Shown: piece by piece, positions 1 to 5,007 of the stretch
Layout of the letters: each line of letters starts with the position of its first letter
Position numbering within the stretch: the stretch's first letter is position 1
From: Alphaproteobacteria bacterium
GTDB lineage: Bacteria > Pseudomonadota > Alphaproteobacteria > Rhizobiales > Xanthobacteraceae
Direction: 5' to 3'
DNA: 7,471 nucleotides
Assembly: GCA_005883445.1 (NCBI GenBank)
Contig: VAZL01000125.1
Coordinates: forward strand, 1-7,471
Translations under genes and position numbers: made by a program
The notes under the pieces: model-generated
Seen by the model: the letters and a program-made list of their open reading frames with translations, nothing else
The model's database searches: none
What the model was told of the DNA's origin: nothing

Positions 1-120
1 CCCTTCTATCAGCTGCTCGGAATTCTGCAGCGCCCCTATGACGACCAGCCTGAAGTCGCCGAGTACGAGCAGCCGCCCCAGCCGTCGGAACGTGTGCTTC
101 AGACCTTCTGCGGAACTTGA
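1..120 (+). CDS. selO: Protein adenylyltransferase SelO (YdiU/UPF0061), C-terminal end only
   Basis: Reading from base 1, 39 codons run to a TGA at 118-120; the start lies outside the window. The piece contains LLGILQRPYDDQPE, then a Tyr/Pro/Gln-rich stretch, and ends ERVLQTFCGT. SelO family proteins end with a short helix of the type LLxxPFxEHP, an A/P-rich linker, and a Cys as the third-last residue; in animal SELENOO that residue is selenocysteine and E. coli YdiU ends SCSS. The third-last Cys here (Cys-Gly-Thr) and the order of segments fit this. SelO is a pseudokinase-fold enzyme that transfers AMP to protein Ser/Thr/Tyr residues and is linked to redox stress. The call rests on the C-terminus alone, so it is good but not certain. 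No U-tract terminator follows; a 12-bp palindrome begins 24 bp after the stop. Confidence 0.72.
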   Translation, partial: PFYQLLGILQRPYDDQPEVAEYEQPPQPSERVLQTFCGT

Positions 121-143
121 GGAAACATTTCAAAGAATGTTCC

Positions 144-155
144 GCGAGCGCTCGC
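144..155. repeat. 12-bp perfect palindrome between selO and the CDGSH gene
   Basis: GCGAGCGCTCGC reads the same on both strands. It lies 24 bp after the selO stop and about 127 bp before the CDGSH start. It could be a dyad operator or part of a transcript end, but no T-tract follows and it is not repeated elsewhere in the window, so no function is assigned. Confidence 0.4.
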
Positions 156-239
156 ATCACTTCTGGCCTCCACGCGTGCGATTGACCCGACGAAAGTAAT
201 CAAAATCGCGGACGTTCAGTCGATTTGCGCAGTATGTGA

Positions 240-515
240 TAAGTTGTCGCGGCAGCACGGGCAGTGCCGGAGAACATCCAAATGGCAACGATCAAGGTGA
301 TGCAGAACGGACCCTATCTCGTCCAAGGTGATGATGTGACGGCGGTTGATTGGAACGGCGCCACCTACGCGATTCCCAAGCGTCCGTTTGCTCTGTGCCG
401 CTGCGGCGGTTCGACTACCAAGCCGTTCTGCGACGGAACCCACTCTCGAACTGGCTTCAAAGCGGCTGAAGCAGCAGTCTCGGACAGCCAGGACAAACCG
501 GCCACCAAACCATAG
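240..515 (+). repeat. Inverted duplication unit, left copy
   Basis: This 276-bp stretch aligns without gaps to the reverse complement of 4333-4608. It covers the CDGSH gene (19 differences in 234 bp) and 42 bp of leader (7 differences). Similarity begins at TAAGTTGTCGC and stops at the stop codon (TAG here, TAA in the other copy); sequence beyond either edge looks unrelated. Counts were made by eye. Confidence 0.85.
282..515 (+). CDS. CDGSH iron-sulfur domain protein, copy A
   Basis: A 77-residue cytosolic protein with a single CDGSH-type [2Fe-2S] motif. Ligands are visible as Cys39, Cys41, Cys50 and His54 in CRCGGSTTKPFCDGTH, the zf-CDGSH pattern (three Cys, one His) used for redox-labile 2Fe-2S clusters. 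The C-terminal 20 residues are a low-complexity Ala/Ser/Lys tail. The ATG at 282 is chosen because GGAGA at 269-273 sits 8 nt upstream. A GTG at 264 is in frame, but it is changed to CCG in the second copy while the ATG and the Shine-Dalgarno position are kept. Small bacterial CDGSH proteins are thought to act in electron transfer or Fe-S handling; the partner is unknown here. The gene is isolated, between selO and the fdh unit. It is nearly identical to the inverted gene at 4333-4566: 73 of 77 residues match, with differences M7I, S67P, D68G and P77S. Confidence 0.92.
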   Translation: MATIKVMQNGPYLVQGDDVTAVDWNGATYAIPKRPFALCRCGGSTTKPFCDGTHSRTGFKAAEAAVSDSQDKPATKP

Positions 516-890
516 GTTGGACTTGACCCGCTTCAGTGAACGGCTAGTCGTCACAGTCTAAGCCGCTTTGACGTTACCCCCGTTCGTGGACGGATCTGAT
601 TTAGAAAAAAGCCGGTTCTGTCGTTGCCCCATTTCCCTGACGGCTCGGCGCTAGAGATTCGCTGTTTCTGAAGTCCGTTGCTCCTGACGGTCACCGCGAA
701 CTCAGTGGACGTCGGGTTACCGGGGACGAGCAGGATTCGCAGGTTCACAGCCCATCATCCCGAGCAAGCCGATCAACAGCTTGCAGCTAAACTTGAGGCG
801 AGCCACCGCGTTCGCTGCAGGCAGACGAGGGCAACGATCGCGACCGGTCGATCATCCGTCCGCTAGTACGTCGCAACCGCAGCTCGGGCG
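516..890. other. Intergenic stretch with no convincing gene
   Basis: Between the CDGSH gene and the fdh promoter I see no ORF with both a ribosome binding site and a recognisable family. A six-base A run at 604-609 gives a T-tract on the minus strand, preceded there by a weak AGCCG/CGGCT stem; this could be a minus-strand transcript end, but nothing upstream of it on that strand is a convincing gene. The rest shows no repeat or RNA that I recognise. Confidence 0.4.
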
Positions 891-896
891 TATAAT
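891..896 (+). promoter_or_regulatory. Probable -10 box of the fdh promoter
   Basis: A perfect TATAAT lies 71 bp before the fdh ATG. A start site near 903 would leave a leader of about 65 nt. No good TTGACA-like -35 sits 16-18 bp upstream (the bases there read around ACGTCG), and no extended -10 TG is present, so an activator may be needed or the match may be chance. Confidence 0.45.
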
Positions 897-967
897 CGGA
901 AAGGTGCCGCCCGTGATGCTTGCGGACGATGGTCTCCCCCGCAACCGTGAGCCAGTGGGGAACTGCC

Positions 968-2197
968 ATGGCCAAGATCGTCTGTGTGCTCTACGAAGAT
1001 CCCGTTACGGGGTATCCCAGGACCTATGCACGCGGTGACATTCCGCAGATAGAGCGCTACCCCGGCGGTCAAACCACTCCAACGCCCAAGTCGATCGATT
1101 TCAGACCGGGGCAACTGCTCGGGAGCGTGTCGGGCGAGCTCGGCCTGCGCAAGTTTCTCGAGTCGCAGGGTCACACGTTGGTCGTCACCGCCGACAAGGA
1201 CGGTGCGAACAGCGTGTTTGAAAAAGAGCTGGTCGACGCAAACATCGTCATCTCACAACCGTTCTGGCCTGCCTACCTGACAGCCGAGCGAATCGCCAAG
1301 GCCCGCAAGCTGCAGCTCGCGATCACCGCCGGTATCGGCTCGGATCATGTTGACCTGCAGGCAGCGATGGAGCGGGGGATGACCGTCGCCGAGGTGACCT
1401 ACTGCAATAGCATCAGCGTATCCGAGCATGTCGTAATGATGATTCTCGCGCTGGTGCGCAATTATTTGCCGTCGCATCAGTGGGTAGTCGACCGTGGTTG
1501 GAACATCGCCGATTGCGTCGCGCGCTCGTACGACCTCGAGGGCATGAACGTCGGCACGGTTGCGGCGGGTCGCATCGGCACCGCCGTGCTCCGGCGTCTC
1601 AAGCCATTCGACGTCAAGCTGCATTACACCGACCGGCACCGGCTGCCTGAGGCCATCGAGAAGGAACTGGACCTGACGTTTCACCCGACCACTGAGTCGC
1701 TGGTCAGGGTGTGCGACGTGGTCACGATCAACGCGCCGCTGCACCCGGAGACGGAGGGCCTGTTCAACGATGCATTGATCGCGAAGATGAAGCGCGGCGC
1801 CTACCTCGTGAACACCGCGCGCGGCAAGATCTGCGATCGCGATGCCGTCGTTCGTGCGCTCAAGAGTGGACAGCTCGCCGGCTATGCCGGTGACGTCTGG
1901 TTCCCGCAGCCTGCGCCGCGCGATCATCCGTGGCGAACCATGCCGTTCGAAGCAATGACCCCGCACATCTCCGGCTCGTCGCTGTCTGCGCAGGCCCGAT
2001 ATGCGGCGGGTGTGCGCGAGATCCTTGAGTGTTGGTTCGAGGGCAAGCCGATCCGCGATGAATACCTGATCGTGCAGGGCGGCAAGCTCGCCGGAGCCGG
2101 GGCCCACTCCTACAGCGCGGGCGATGCGACCCGGGGCTCCGAGGAGGCGGCGCGATTCAAGACCACGACACGCGCGCCCGATACGACTCATCGCTAA
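968..2197 (+). CDS. fdh: NAD-dependent formate dehydrogenase
   Basis: A 409-residue enzyme that oxidises formate to CO2 with reduction of NAD+ (EC 1.17.1.9), a cofactor-free member of the D-2-hydroxyacid dehydrogenase superfamily, cytosolic and normally a homodimer. The start MAKIVCVLYEDPV and the long N-terminal extension (YPGGQ, residues 31-35) closely resemble Pseudomonas sp. 101 FDH. Visible functional residues, with numbers one above that enzyme's mature numbering, are Ile123, Asn147, the Rossmann motif AGRIG (200-204), Asp222-Arg223 after the beta strand (favouring NAD over NADP), Arg285, Asp309, Gln314 and His333. All catalytic residues are present, so activity is expected. Position 256 is Ala where the Pseudomonas enzyme has Cys255. 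The C-terminus runs slightly longer than the 400-residue reference. ATG 968 has GGGGA at 957-961; an upstream in-frame TTG at 920 would add a segment unlike the family. A deacylase gene follows 41 bp later. Likely roles are energy from formate or removal of formate from C1 metabolism. Confidence 0.97.
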   Translation: MAKIVCVLYEDPVTGYPRTYARGDIPQIERYPGGQTTPTPKSIDFRPGQLLGSVSGELGLRKFLESQGHTLVVTADKDGANSVFEKELVDANIVISQPFWPAYLTAERIAKARKLQLAITAGIGSDHVDLQAAMERGMTVAEVTYCNSISVSEHVVMMILALVRNYLPSHQWVVDRGWNIADCVARSYDLEGMNVGTVAAGRIGTAVLRRLKPFDVKLHYTDRHRLPEAIEKELDLTFHPTTESLVRVCDVVTINAPLHPETEGLFNDALIAKMKRGAYLVNTARGKICDRDAVVRALKSGQLAGYAGDVWFPQPAPRDHPWRTMPFEAMTPHISGSSLSAQARYAAGVREILECWFEGKPIRDEYLIVQGGKLAGAGAHSYSAGDATRGSEEAARFKTTTRAPDTTHR

Positions 2198-2238
2198 GGC
2201 GAACATCGGCTCTGGAGAGGATGAGCGCGGAGGCTATC

Positions 2239-2709
2239 ATGACTATCGCAGCATCCGTGCAAGACTGTCTGGCCCGCGAAGGCGTGCACTACGACATGAT
2301 CGCGCACGAGCGCACTCGGGACAGCAACAACAGTGCGCAAGCCGCTCACATTCCCGGCGATCAACTGGCCAAGTGCGTCATGTTGGAAGACGAAAAGGGT
2401 TACCTCATGGCAGTAGTACCGGCCAGCCACCGGGTGGACCTCGGTGTTTTGCATCGTCAGCTCAATCGCGAGCTCGGGCTCGCGACTGATCGCGAGCTGG
2501 TCGAGCTCTTCAAGGACTGCGAGCCGGGCGCATTGCCGCCGCTGGGGCTCGCCTACGGCATCGACACGATTCTCGACGAGAGCCTGGTCGATGCGCCGGA
2601 CATCTATTTCGAGGCGGGCGATCACCAGTCACTGGTTCACGTGAGTGGAAGCGGCTTTCTCAAATTGATGGCCAACGCGCCGCGCGGCCGGATCAGCCAT
2701 CACGCGTAG
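2239..2709 (+). CDS. Stand-alone YbaK/EbsC-type aminoacyl-tRNA deacylase
   Basis: A 156-residue cytosolic protein made of one YbaK/aaRS-associated (prolyl-tRNA editing-like) domain. The family hydrolyses mischarged aminoacyl-tRNAs in trans, for example Cys- or Ala-tRNAPro. Supporting features are the conserved Lys in QLAKCVMLED (Lys45), the core strand MAVVPASHRVDL (57-68), the glycine/proline turn GALPPLG (97-103) that corresponds to the family's GxxxPxG substrate loop, and the end segment HVSGSGF (134-140). The substrate cannot be read from sequence. The N-terminal half resembles the deacylase domain that in some proteobacteria is fused to an HDOD domain; here it stands alone. The ATG at 2239 has GGAGG at 2229-2233, 5 nt upstream; an in-frame ATG at 2221 has its GGAG too close. 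The 41-bp gap after fdh with no terminator suggests co-transcription. A weak 5-bp hairpin at 2734-2748 follows the stop. Confidence 0.88.
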   Translation: MTIAASVQDCLAREGVHYDMIAHERTRDSNNSAQAAHIPGDQLAKCVMLEDEKGYLMAVVPASHRVDLGVLHRQLNRELGLATDRELVELFKDCEPGALPPLGLAYGIDTILDESLVDAPDIYFEAGDHQSLVHVSGSGFLKLMANAPRGRISHHA

Positions 2710-3100
2710 TCATCGAGCAGAGCGAGGGCATTCGCCGAGCACTTCGGCTCGAGGACGTGCACCGGTATAGCGCTCTGATTGTAGCGAGCGCGAATCGCGG
2801 CCACTTGGATCCAAGAACGAGGCAACGGGACGGATTTCCGGGAGAGCAACCAACAGTTGGGGCATGCCGCACACAATGTTCTGCCGGCCGTTCGCCTGAA
2901 TGGTCCGTCGAAGGCCTCTTCAGGCAGCGAACTCGGCGGTTACCGGAGGTTTCTCGGATGCTCGAGCGATTCTCACCGCCCCGCGCGCCCCCGAATCTGG
3001 TTGTCCTCCGCTTGGCGCCCATCGTTGCATGCTCGAGGGCGCAGGGCGGCGCGTCGACTCTAGGGCCGCCCGGGGCCCATTGCATGCCGAGGAGACTGAA
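2710..3100. other. Intergenic stretch with no convincing gene
   Basis: About 390 bp between the deacylase gene and the small gene at 3101. Long open frames exist on both strands, as expected at high GC, but their translations are Arg/Pro/Ser-rich, lack ribosome binding sites and match no family I know. A weak hairpin (GCCGA/TCGGC, 2734-2748) is close to the deacylase stop. The last 12 bases form the strong ribosome binding site of the following ORF. Confidence 0.4.
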
Positions 3101-3280
3101 ATGAAGATGATGCTAGGCTTTCCGCACCTAAGGGAACGGATCAGGCACCTCACGCACGATGCGTGGAACTCGATAGTGACGACGACGGATCACCTGAGGA
3201 CTACGACTCTCCATATCCGCCGCCGCAGAAGTGGCGAGCCGAATTCTACCTCGCAGGACCAGCACAACCGCCCGCACTAG
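3101..3280 (+). CDS. Small basic hypothetical protein
   Basis: A 59-codon ORF starting MKMMLGFPHLRERIRHLTHD. I recognise no family. Support for translation is a strong Shine-Dalgarno, GAGGAG at 3089-3094, ending 6 nt before the ATG, in a place where no other gene explains it. The product is rich in Arg, His and Thr, has no clear membrane segment, carries an RRRR run at about residues 45-48 and ends in a polar tail. A 7-bp GC hairpin (3269-3286) covers the stop codon. Codon use is less biased towards GC third positions than in fdh, so it may be young, imported, or not a gene. It could also be a leader peptide, but no downstream gene on the same strand is close (the PEBP gene is about 545 bp away). 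Confidence 0.45.
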   Translation: MKMMLGFPHLRERIRHLTHDAWNSIVTTTDHLRTTTLHIRRRRSGEPNSTSQDQHNRPH

Positions 3281-3286
3281 CGGGCG
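3269..3286 (+). terminator. GC-rich hairpin over the stop of the 59-codon ORF
   Basis: CGCCCGC (3269-3275), loop ACTA, GCGGGCG (3280-3286): a perfect 7-bp stem with a 4-nt loop that encloses part of the TAG stop. No T-tract follows, so a classical intrinsic terminator is uncertain; it may instead protect the 3' end of the message. Confidence 0.4.
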
Positions 3287-3371
3287 CGACACGCGTTGGC
3301 TGACACTTGAGAATTCTGGAGTTTGTCCGGAGTGAGGTGCATGCAGCCGAACGGGTCGCGTGACTGAGGAT

Positions 3372-3411
3372 CCGCGACGTTCGCGGCAGTCAGCGCGGCT
3401 GATGATTGCCG
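3372..3411. repeat. Two overlapping inverted repeats in intergenic DNA
   Basis: CCGCGA-CGT-TCGCGG (3372-3386) is a perfect 6-bp stem with a 3-nt loop. Overlapping it, CGGCA (3384-3388) pairs with TGCCG (3407-3411) around an inner CAGC/GCTG stem (3391-3394/3398-3401). The two folds exclude each other at 3384-3386. They lie between the 3' ends of two convergent small genes. No match to a known RNA family is recognised. Confidence 0.35.
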
Positions 3412-3474
3412 TTCCACCCCATGTGCGGCTCGCGCTGCATGGTCGAACTGCACGCCAGATGATGCGGCCGCGAT

Positions 3475-3511
3475 CGAAAGCCCCGGGGAGCATCGGCAAC
3501 CCAGGCTTTCG
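3475..3511 (-). terminator. Hairpin downstream of the MCYEE small gene
   Basis: CGAAAGCC (3475-3482) pairs perfectly with GGCTTTCG (3504-3511), an 8-bp stem with a 21-nt loop, starting 13 nt past the stop of the minus-strand gene at 3524-3691. The position fits a transcript end; the loop is long and there is no U-run, so the call is tentative. Confidence 0.35.
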
Positions 3512-3523
3512 GCCTTCAACCGC

Positions 3524-3691
3524 TCAGACGGTTTCCAGCTCGGGCTCGACTTCCTTTGGCTTGTCCGTCTCGGGCTTCGGGTGATCGGGTGGCGCGCTCG
3601 GCCGCAGACGGTCGATCACAGACTCGAGCTCTTCGCGCTTCTGGACCTTCGTCGTTGCCCGCTGCAAGAAGAATCGCTCCTCGTAGCACAT
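3524..3691 (-). CDS. Small protein with MCYEERFF start, function unknown
   Basis: A 55-codon gene. ATG at 3691 is preceded on its strand by a perfect AGGAGG with a 6-nt spacer, and the frame ends in TGA at 3524-3526. The product starts MCYEERFFLQRATTKVQKRE, continues as a short acidic/basic helix (to about residue 30), then becomes a Pro/Glu/Lys-rich disordered tail ending ELETV. The N-terminal block Met-Cys-Tyr-Glu-Glu with aromatic residues and a Lys/Arg/Glu helix resembles, from memory, short uncharacterised proteobacterial proteins; I know no function. Cys2 directly after the initiator Met is its only Cys. It is divergent from the PEBP gene, whose ATG lies 134 bp away, so the two may share a regulatory region. 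A hairpin at 3475-3511 follows the stop. Its small size makes it easy for gene callers to miss. Confidence 0.72.
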   Translation of the reverse strand: MCYEERFFLQRATTKVQKREELESVIDRLRPSAPPDHPKPETDKPKEVEPELETV

Positions 3692-3825
3692 GGCCGTCCT
3701 CCTGCGATGACTTTATTGTGGGCTCCCTGAACAAAGGATAGCATCCTGGCGGCCACTCCGGCGGTAGTCCTAGAAGTCCCGATGCCGAACACGATTTGTA
3801 GTCTCTGTGGCGTGGAGATTCTGGC

Positions 3826-4302
3826 ATGGCGCTTGTCCTGACGTCGCCTGCGTTTGCCGACAACGGTGCAATCCCGAAACAATACACTTGTGAGGGTGCC
3901 GATATTTCACCTCCGCTGAATTGGTCAAAGGCCCCGCAAGGCACAAAAACTCTCGCGCTCATCGTCGACGACCCCGATGCACCGGATCCGCGTGCACCGA
4001 AGATGACGTGGGTGCACTGGGTCGTCCATAACATACCGGCGGACGCAGAGAGTCTGCCGGAAGGCGCGGCAGAGCGCGGCATGCCAGCGGGAGCAGTGCA
4101 GGGGCTCAATGACTGGAGACGTACCGGCTACGGCGGTCCCTGCCCGCCGATCGGCAGACATCGATATTTTCACAAGCTCTACGCAGTCGACACGGTATTG
4201 TCCGGTCTCGACCATCCGACGAAAGCCCAACTCCTGAATGCTCTGAAAGGGCACGTGCTCGCGGACGCGCAGCTTGTCGGGACCTATCAGAAGGGAGGGT
4301 AA
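3826..4302 (+). CDS. YbhB/YbcL-type phosphatidylethanolamine-binding protein (PEBP) family
   Basis: A 158-residue single-domain protein, the usual size of bacterial PEBP/YbhB proteins. Family marks are the early CEGADISPPLNW (22-33), the ligand-pocket motif DPDAPDP (49-55), HWVVHNIP (64-71), GYGGPCPP (101-108) and the HRYFHKLYAVD segment (112-122). The pocket binds anionic groups such as phosphate; the biological ligand of YbhB-type proteins is not established. There is no signal peptide, because residues 1-12 already belong to the domain, so it should be cytosolic. GGAG at 3814-3817 lies 8 nt before the ATG. It is convergent with the second CDGSH gene, 30 bp between stops. Confidence 0.93.
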   Translation: MALVLTSPAFADNGAIPKQYTCEGADISPPLNWSKAPQGTKTLALIVDDPDAPDPRAPKMTWVHWVVHNIPADAESLPEGAAERGMPAGAVQGLNDWRRTGYGGPCPPIGRHRYFHKLYAVDTVLSGLDHPTKAQLLNALKGHVLADAQLVGTYQKGG

Positions 4303-4319
4303 GCTGCGAATCCCCTCCT
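4292..4319. terminator. Imperfect hairpin between convergent PEBP and CDGSH genes
   Basis: AGGGAGGG (4292-4299) can pair with CCCCTCCT (4312-4319) with one mismatch and one wobble, around a 12-nt loop that holds the PEBP stop codon. It lies exactly between the two convergent genes, where a shared terminator would be expected, but it lacks a T-run on either side. Confidence 0.3.
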
Positions 4320-4332
4320 CTCGCCCAGTTAC

Positions 4333-4566
4333 TTATGACTTGGTAGCCGGTTTGTCCTGGCTGCCCGGAACTGCTGCTTCCGCCGCCTTGAAGCCAGTTC
4401 GAGAGTGGGTTCCGTCGCAGAAGGGCTTGGTGGTGGAGCCGCCGCACCGGCACAGAGCAAATGGACGCTTGGGAATCGCGTAGGTGGCGCCGTTCCAATC
4501 AACCGCCGTCACATCGTCGCCTTGGACGAGATAGGGTCCGTTCTGAATCACTTTGATCGTTGCCAT
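4333..4566 (-). CDS. CDGSH iron-sulfur domain protein, copy B
   Basis: A 77-residue paralogue of the gene at 282-515, in the opposite orientation. The [2Fe-2S] ligands Cys39, Cys41, Cys50 and His54 are all kept. Relative to copy A there are 19 base differences in 234, of which 15 are silent (one swaps TAG for TAA) and 4 change residues (M7I, S67P, D68G, P77S); none touches the cluster motif. The pattern indicates that both copies stayed under selection for protein sequence after duplication. The leader keeps a GGGGA ribosome binding site 8 nt before the ATG. Upstream of the shared leader the sequence differs completely from copy A and contains a tRNA-Glu-like remnant, so the two genes probably have different promoters. 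Confidence 0.92.
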   Translation of the reverse strand: MATIKVIQNGPYLVQGDDVTAVDWNGATYAIPKRPFALCRCGGSTTKPFCDGTHSRTGFKAAEAAVPGSQDKPATKS

Positions 4567-4608
4567 CTGGATGTTCCCCGGCGGTGTCCGTGCTACGGCG
4601 ACAACTTA
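4333..4608 (-). repeat. Inverted duplication unit, right copy
   Basis: Partner of 240-515: 276 bp, ungapped, 26 differences (about 91% identical by my count). The leader is more divergent (7 of 42) than the gene (19 of 234), as expected if coding selection acts on both copies. No terminal repeats or target-site duplications were seen at the edges. Confidence 0.85.
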
Positions 4609-4624
4609 CCAAGACCTGCGGGGA

Positions 4625-4695
4625 CGTGCCACAGGGGATTCGAACCCCTGTTACCGCAGTGAAAGGGCGCCACTGTCGCCTCAGACCCTTTGCAC
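4625..4695 (-). pseudogene. Degenerate tRNA-Glu-like sequence
   Basis: On the minus strand this 71-nt segment follows the order of bacterial tRNA-Glu(UUC). The T arm is intact (AGGGG-TTCGAAT-CCCCT, 4633-4649), preceded by the Glu-type GCGGTAAC and CTTTCAC loop with a TTC anticodon. The D-arm region reads GTCTGAGGCGAC, which resembles the Glu GTCTAGAGGC...GAC with about 5 nt deleted. The acceptor ends GTGCAAA and GTGGCAC pair at 5 of 7 positions, and the anticodon stem at only 3 of 5 (GCGCC/TGCGG). No CCA is encoded (TCC follows). The damaged D and anticodon stems argue against a working tRNA. It may be a decayed gene or the trace of an element that integrated at a tRNA-Glu 3' end. It lies about 17 bp upstream of the CDGSH copy B unit. 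Confidence 0.5.
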
Positions 4696-5007
4696 TGGGG
4701 TCAATCGCTCCCTTGCATCTGGGTCCTCACAATACTTGGACCAACGTATTCAGCATCCGCTAGTCACAGACCTAAGTTGCTGATGCACTGGGCCGTGCCG
4801 CAGAGCTGCTCCGGCGTAGTGCACGTTCAGTGCAGTGGCACAAAATTCCCGGGTGTAGTTCTCCTCTATCAGTAAGTAAGCGTCGCGCCAGCCTCCGACA
4901 AGGCCGAAGACCCTTGTATGACTGAAAGTCGTCCTCCCTCACTCGGAGCCACGCAGGCCGACACGACGACCCTGCGCGCAACTCGTTGAGATACTCGCTG
5001 CTCATGA
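4696..5007. other. Intergenic stretch with no convincing gene
   Basis: About 310 bp downstream of the amidohydrolase gene. A minus-strand frame starts with ATG at 5005, 2 nt after the amidohydrolase stop, and runs to 4772, but it has no ribosome binding site and its translation is Arg/Ser/Cys-rich without a family, so it is not called. Short inverted repeats (TCAGCA/TGCTGA near 4750-4786, TGCAC/GTGCA near 4820-4835) are too weak to interpret. Confidence 0.35.

Noticed and set aside
178..189. GCGATTGACCC shared upstream of both CDGSH copies
   Set aside because: The two occurrences lie at different distances from the genes (about 104 and 142 nt) with unrelated sequence between, so it is likely coincidence.
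182..210. TTGACC as a -35 box for CDGSH copy A
   Set aside because: No acceptable -10 sequence is found 15-19 bp downstream, so the match is probably chance.
264..281. In-frame GTG as an upstream start for CDGSH copy A
   Set aside because: The GTG is CCG in copy B, while the ATG and the Shine-Dalgarno spacing are kept in both copies.
551..748. Minus-strand ORF of 65 codons starting with GTG
   Set aside because: It has no ribosome binding site and no recognisable family, and it lies in a gap where high-GC open frames are common.
1253..2206. Long minus-strand frame of 317 codons opposite fdh
   Set aside because: It lies entirely opposite a well-supported gene, and its Arg/His/Asp-rich translation is the antisense of that gene.
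240..4608. Composite transposon formed by the two inverted units
   Set aside because: The units contain only a CDGSH gene; there is no transposase, no terminal inverted repeats and no target-site duplication in the visible sequence.
4772..5005. Minus-strand ORF starting 2 nt after the amidohydrolase stop
   Set aside because: The position suggested translational coupling, but there is no ribosome binding site and the translation is Arg/Ser/Cys-rich with no ordered segment or family.
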